Of a stretch of DNA of 64,000 bases, positions 62,087 through 64,000 are shown one piece after another. Every line of letters starts with the position of its first letter. Position 1 is the first letter of the stretch. A program made the position numbers and the translations under genes. The stretch is taken from NCBI RefSeq assembly GCF_022758235.1, contig NZ_JALEBG010000001.1:248001-312000 (forward strand), given 5' to 3'. The DNA is from Pontibacter liquoris (GTDB taxonomy: Bacteria; Bacteroidota; Bacteroidia; Cytophagales; Hymenobacteraceae). The notes under the pieces were generated by a model. That model saw only the letters and a program-made list of their open reading frames with translations. It made no database searches and was not told the origin of the DNA.

Positions 62087-64000
62087 TTATAAGGTGCCTG
62101 CACCGATGAGTTCTACGTCCAGGATCTTGTCGCCTACTTCCAGCTGGTGCACTACGTCCATGCCTTCTATCACTTTGGCAAAGATAGTGTAACGGCCGTC
62201 CAGGTGCGGGGTAGGGGCGTGGGTGATAAACCACTGGTTGCTTTCGGTGTCTTTTCCGGCCGAGGCCATCCCCAGGTAACCTTCGCCATACTTCAGGTGT
62301 GCAAACTCAGAGCGGATGGAGTAGTCGGAGCTGCCCCAGCCGTCGCCGCGCTTATCGCCGCCCTGCGCCACAAAGTTGGGTACCACGCGGTGAAAGTATA
62401 AGCCGTCGAAAAAGTTCTCCTTTACCAGCGCTACAAAGTTGGCCACTGTGCCCGGGGCATCTTCTACAAACAGCTGGAGCACCACATTTCCTTTGTCGGT
62501 ATGCACCACCGCCTGCTGCGCTGCCGGAATGCTGGCAACCAGCGCCCAGTCAATAGGGTGGGTGAATGGGTTCTGGGGTGTTTCGCCTTCGCCTTTTCCG
62601 CTCAGGAAATTAATGGTTTTCTGCAGCTCAATGTTGGTTTCCATGTCGCGGGGCAGTTGCAGTTTCTGCTGGGCCAGGGTCAGGAAGGTCACATCGCGGT
62701 ACTGGCTCCGGAAGTTCAGCTTCGGATCACGGATGGCAGCGGCCGCCATGCCTACTAGCGCCACATCGCCGGAGCTCACCGCCCGTTGGAAAATAGTGGC
62801 AAAGTTGTTCTCGTAGCCTTTCGGAAAATCAGGCTGCTGCCGCATAAAGATCAGCGCATCCATGCCCGAAGTAGAGATAACCGGCTGCTGGGCCGCAAAA
62901 ACCTCATCGGCAATAAAAGAATAATTGGCATAATCGCCGGCAAGTCCTTTCAGGAAAGCAGCTTTCTCGTAAGGAGTGCGGGCATTCTGATACTGCTGCT
63001 TGTAGCGGGTGTTAAGATAATAGCGGTTTTGCTGCGGGCTGTTGTGCAGGATTACCCATATCAGGCTGCCCCGCACCCGCGCATCCTGTAGCCGGGGCAT
63101 CACCTCCAGCAGCGCTGCGGCATCTACGCCAGCAGGGTTTGCCTGCAGAAATTCGGCAGTGGCCACGGCCGTGTTAATGTTCTTGTCCTGCAGGGCAGCA
63201 AGTATGGCTGGCTTCACTTCCTCAAAATCCAGGCCGACCATCGCCTTTATAGCACTTAACCGCACCCTGTAATCGGGGTCGCTCTGGGCAATGGTAGACA
63301 GGAAACGCGCCTTGTCCGGAGCCCTTACTTTACTGAGTGCCTGCGTGGCCGCCATGCGTACCTCAGGAGCCTTGTCGGACGTGGCGGCATTTAAAACCGC
63401 CTGCCGGTAGGGCGTCAGGTCCAGTTTGGTAATGCGGGTCAGGAATTGGGCTGCCGGCACGCGGGCTTCCAGCGGGTTGGTTGGCGCCAGTAACCGGATA
63501 ACCTGCTCCACAGCCTGCTGGGTATATTGCTGGCGCATGCCGGCGCGGTAAAGCCCCCATGCCTGCCCGGCAAGGGCTGTCGGGCTGGTAGCTTTGTAAG
63601 TTGCCAGGTAGGCCACGCCGGCCGGTGTGGCGATCTTGCCCAGGGCCTCGAGCAATTCACCCTGCACCTGTGGCCGCCGTTCCTGCTGCAGGTGTTGCAG
63701 TAAGGCGGTCTCTGCCTTGGCATCGCCGATCTGCCCCAGAGCATAAGCGGCAGCTACGCGAACGGCTATGGTGGTGTCGCTAAGTTGGCTGAGCAAAGGC
63801 GCTATGGCCAGTGTATCCTGCACCGAAGCAAAGGCCAGTGCTGCCTCGCGGCGGTATTCTGTTTTAGGATGCTGCAGGTAGGTAAGCAGCCCGGCTGTCT
63901 GGCGCTCATCCTGCAAGGTATGGATGCGCTGCAGAATGGCATCGCCGAACTTGTTTTTAGCGGTAGGTTTTGGACTTTGTTGCGGTACCTGCTGGCAGCC
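62087..64000 (-). CDS. HEAT-repeat lipoprotein with C-terminal cyclophilin domain, partial
   Basis: At least 638 residues; the gene enters from the right edge. The frame from base 64000 reads GCQQVPQQSPKP, so the lipid cysteine is probably the second visible residue and only the signal peptide is missing. Residues from about 20 to 420 are HEAT-like repeats (ALGQIGDAKAETALLQHLQQ and similar). The C-terminal 170 residues are a cyclophilin: LYFHRVVPNFVAQGGDKRGD, GYLGMASAGKDTESNQWFIT, HLDGRYTIFAKV. Likely an envelope prolyl isomerase with a protein-binding scaffold. The TTG at 63916 is not the start. Confidence 0.88.
   Translation of the reverse strand, partial: GCQQVPQQSPKPTAKNKFGDAILQRIHTLQDERQTAGLLTYLQHPKTEYRREAALAFASVQDTLAIAPLLSQLSDTTIAVRVAAAYALGQIGDAKAETALLQHLQQERRPQVQGELLEALGKIATPAGVAYLATYKATSPTALAGQAWGLYRAGMRQQYTQQAVEQVIRLLAPTNPLEARVPAAQFLTRITKLDLTPYRQAVLNAATSDKAPEVRMAATQALSKVRAPDKARFLSTIAQSDPDYRVRLSAIKAMVGLDFEEVKPAILAALQDKNINTAVATAEFLQANPAGVDAAALLEVMPRLQDARVRGSLIWVILHNSPQQNRYYLNTRYKQQYQNARTPYEKAAFLKGLAGDYANYSFIADEVFAAQQPVISTSGMDALIFMRQQPDFPKGYENNFATIFQRAVSSGDVALVGMAAAAIRDPKLNFRSQYRDVTFLTLAQQKLQLPRDMETNIELQKTINFLSGKGEGETPQNPFTHPIDWALVASIPAAQQAVVHTDKGNVVLQLFVEDAPGTVANFVALVKENFFDGLYFHRVVPNFVAQGGDKRGDGWGSSDYSIRSEFAHLKYGEGYLGMASAGKDTESNQWFITHAPTPHLDGRYTIFAKVIEGMDVVHQLEVGDKILDVELIGAGTL

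Larger units (their letters stand above)
1..64000. repeat. Over-represented heptamer AAGTATA/TATACTT (family of sites)
   Basis: My manual scan finds about 110-120 exact copies in the window on both strands, against roughly 8 expected from equal base frequencies. Clusters occur in islands A-C (13366-13500, 18615-18805, 52115-52263). In genes it appears as Ser-Ile (AGT ATA) and Lys-Tyr (AAG TAT A..) on the sense strand. It also lies in terminator stems or loops at 246-252, 33482-33488 and 50483-50489. Near variants CATACTT/AAGTATG are also frequent. Confidence 0.8.

Noticed and set aside
1-64000. tRNA or rRNA genes
   Set aside because: I looked for T-loop type TTCGAAT/TTCAAAT motifs with acceptor pairing and for rRNA-like stretches and saw none; a covariance scan would settle it.

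Overview
The window reads as chromosomal DNA of a Cytophagales bacterium in Bacteroidota, most likely Hymenobacteraceae close to Pontibacter. Several things point that way. Start sites lack strong Shine-Dalgarno sequences, and -7 boxes fit the Bacteroidota pattern TAnnTTTG. The family content is also typical: DUF3857 transglutaminase-like proteins, DUF5916, DUF4112, S46 dipeptidyl peptidase, a PorV/PorQ-like protein, SigZ and many small lipoproteins. Genus is inferred from gene content only. I see no rRNA, tRNA, CRISPR, prophage or plasmid functions. Most of the window is ordinary core and accessory chromosome.

Layout. 1-12.7 kb: the tail of an NlpC/P60 hydrolase, two related tiny lipoproteins, DUF4112, UvsE, a metallophosphoesterase, RadC, a DUF559 ORF cut short by a stop and bracketed by inverted G-rich repeats, YwbE, an unusual pyruvate kinase-like protein, DUF1206 and DUF1684. 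12.7-13.7 kb: repeat island A. 13.7-18.5 kb: pheT, a coiled-coil protein, zapA and rny. 18.6-19.3 kb: repeat island B, inverted. 19.3-28.3 kb: divergent dps/oxyR with an OxyR-type palindrome between them, then sucD, a cystathionine beta-synthase-like gene, a receiver protein, ade, a TTG-started mini-lipoprotein, cmk-ispH and DUF502. 28.5-33.2 kb: an alpha/beta hydrolase, a sorbosone dehydrogenase-like lipoprotein, and a tight operon of retropepsin-like protease, RimK and AstE-like deacylase. 33.5-43.1 kb: a small OMP, a methyltransferase, an SDR, DUF5916, CvfB, a LysR-YeiH pair and a BamA/TamA-like protein. 43.5-51.7 kb: small hypotheticals, two DUF3857 proteins (one with its triad, one without), then arsI, an ArsN-like acetyltransferase and sigZ. 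51.7-52.4 kb: repeat island C. 52.4-64 kb: an HhH outer-membrane protein with a PorV-like partner, S46 peptidase, YidD, 1-Cys peroxiredoxin, a second DUF1684, a thioredoxin-fold protein, and a HEAT-repeat cyclophilin that runs off the window edge.

The most unusual content is not coding. (i) AAGTATA/TATACTT occurs roughly 110-120 times by manual scan, where chance would give about 8. It appears in genes, between genes, and in the stems and loops of terminators. (ii) Three large intergenic islands (A, B inverted, C) carry overlapping sets of short repeats in a largely shared order, including a dispersed element of about 170 bp with three copies. (iii) The DUF559 ORF sits between inverted copies of one of those island repeats.

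Functional groupings I can support: peroxide response (OxyR, Dps; possibly the 1-Cys Prx), arsenic response (ArsI, ArsN-like, SigZ), peptide or protein glutamylation (retropepsin, RimK, AstE-like), and outer-membrane biogenesis or secretion (BamA/TamA-like, HhH OMP, PorV-like).
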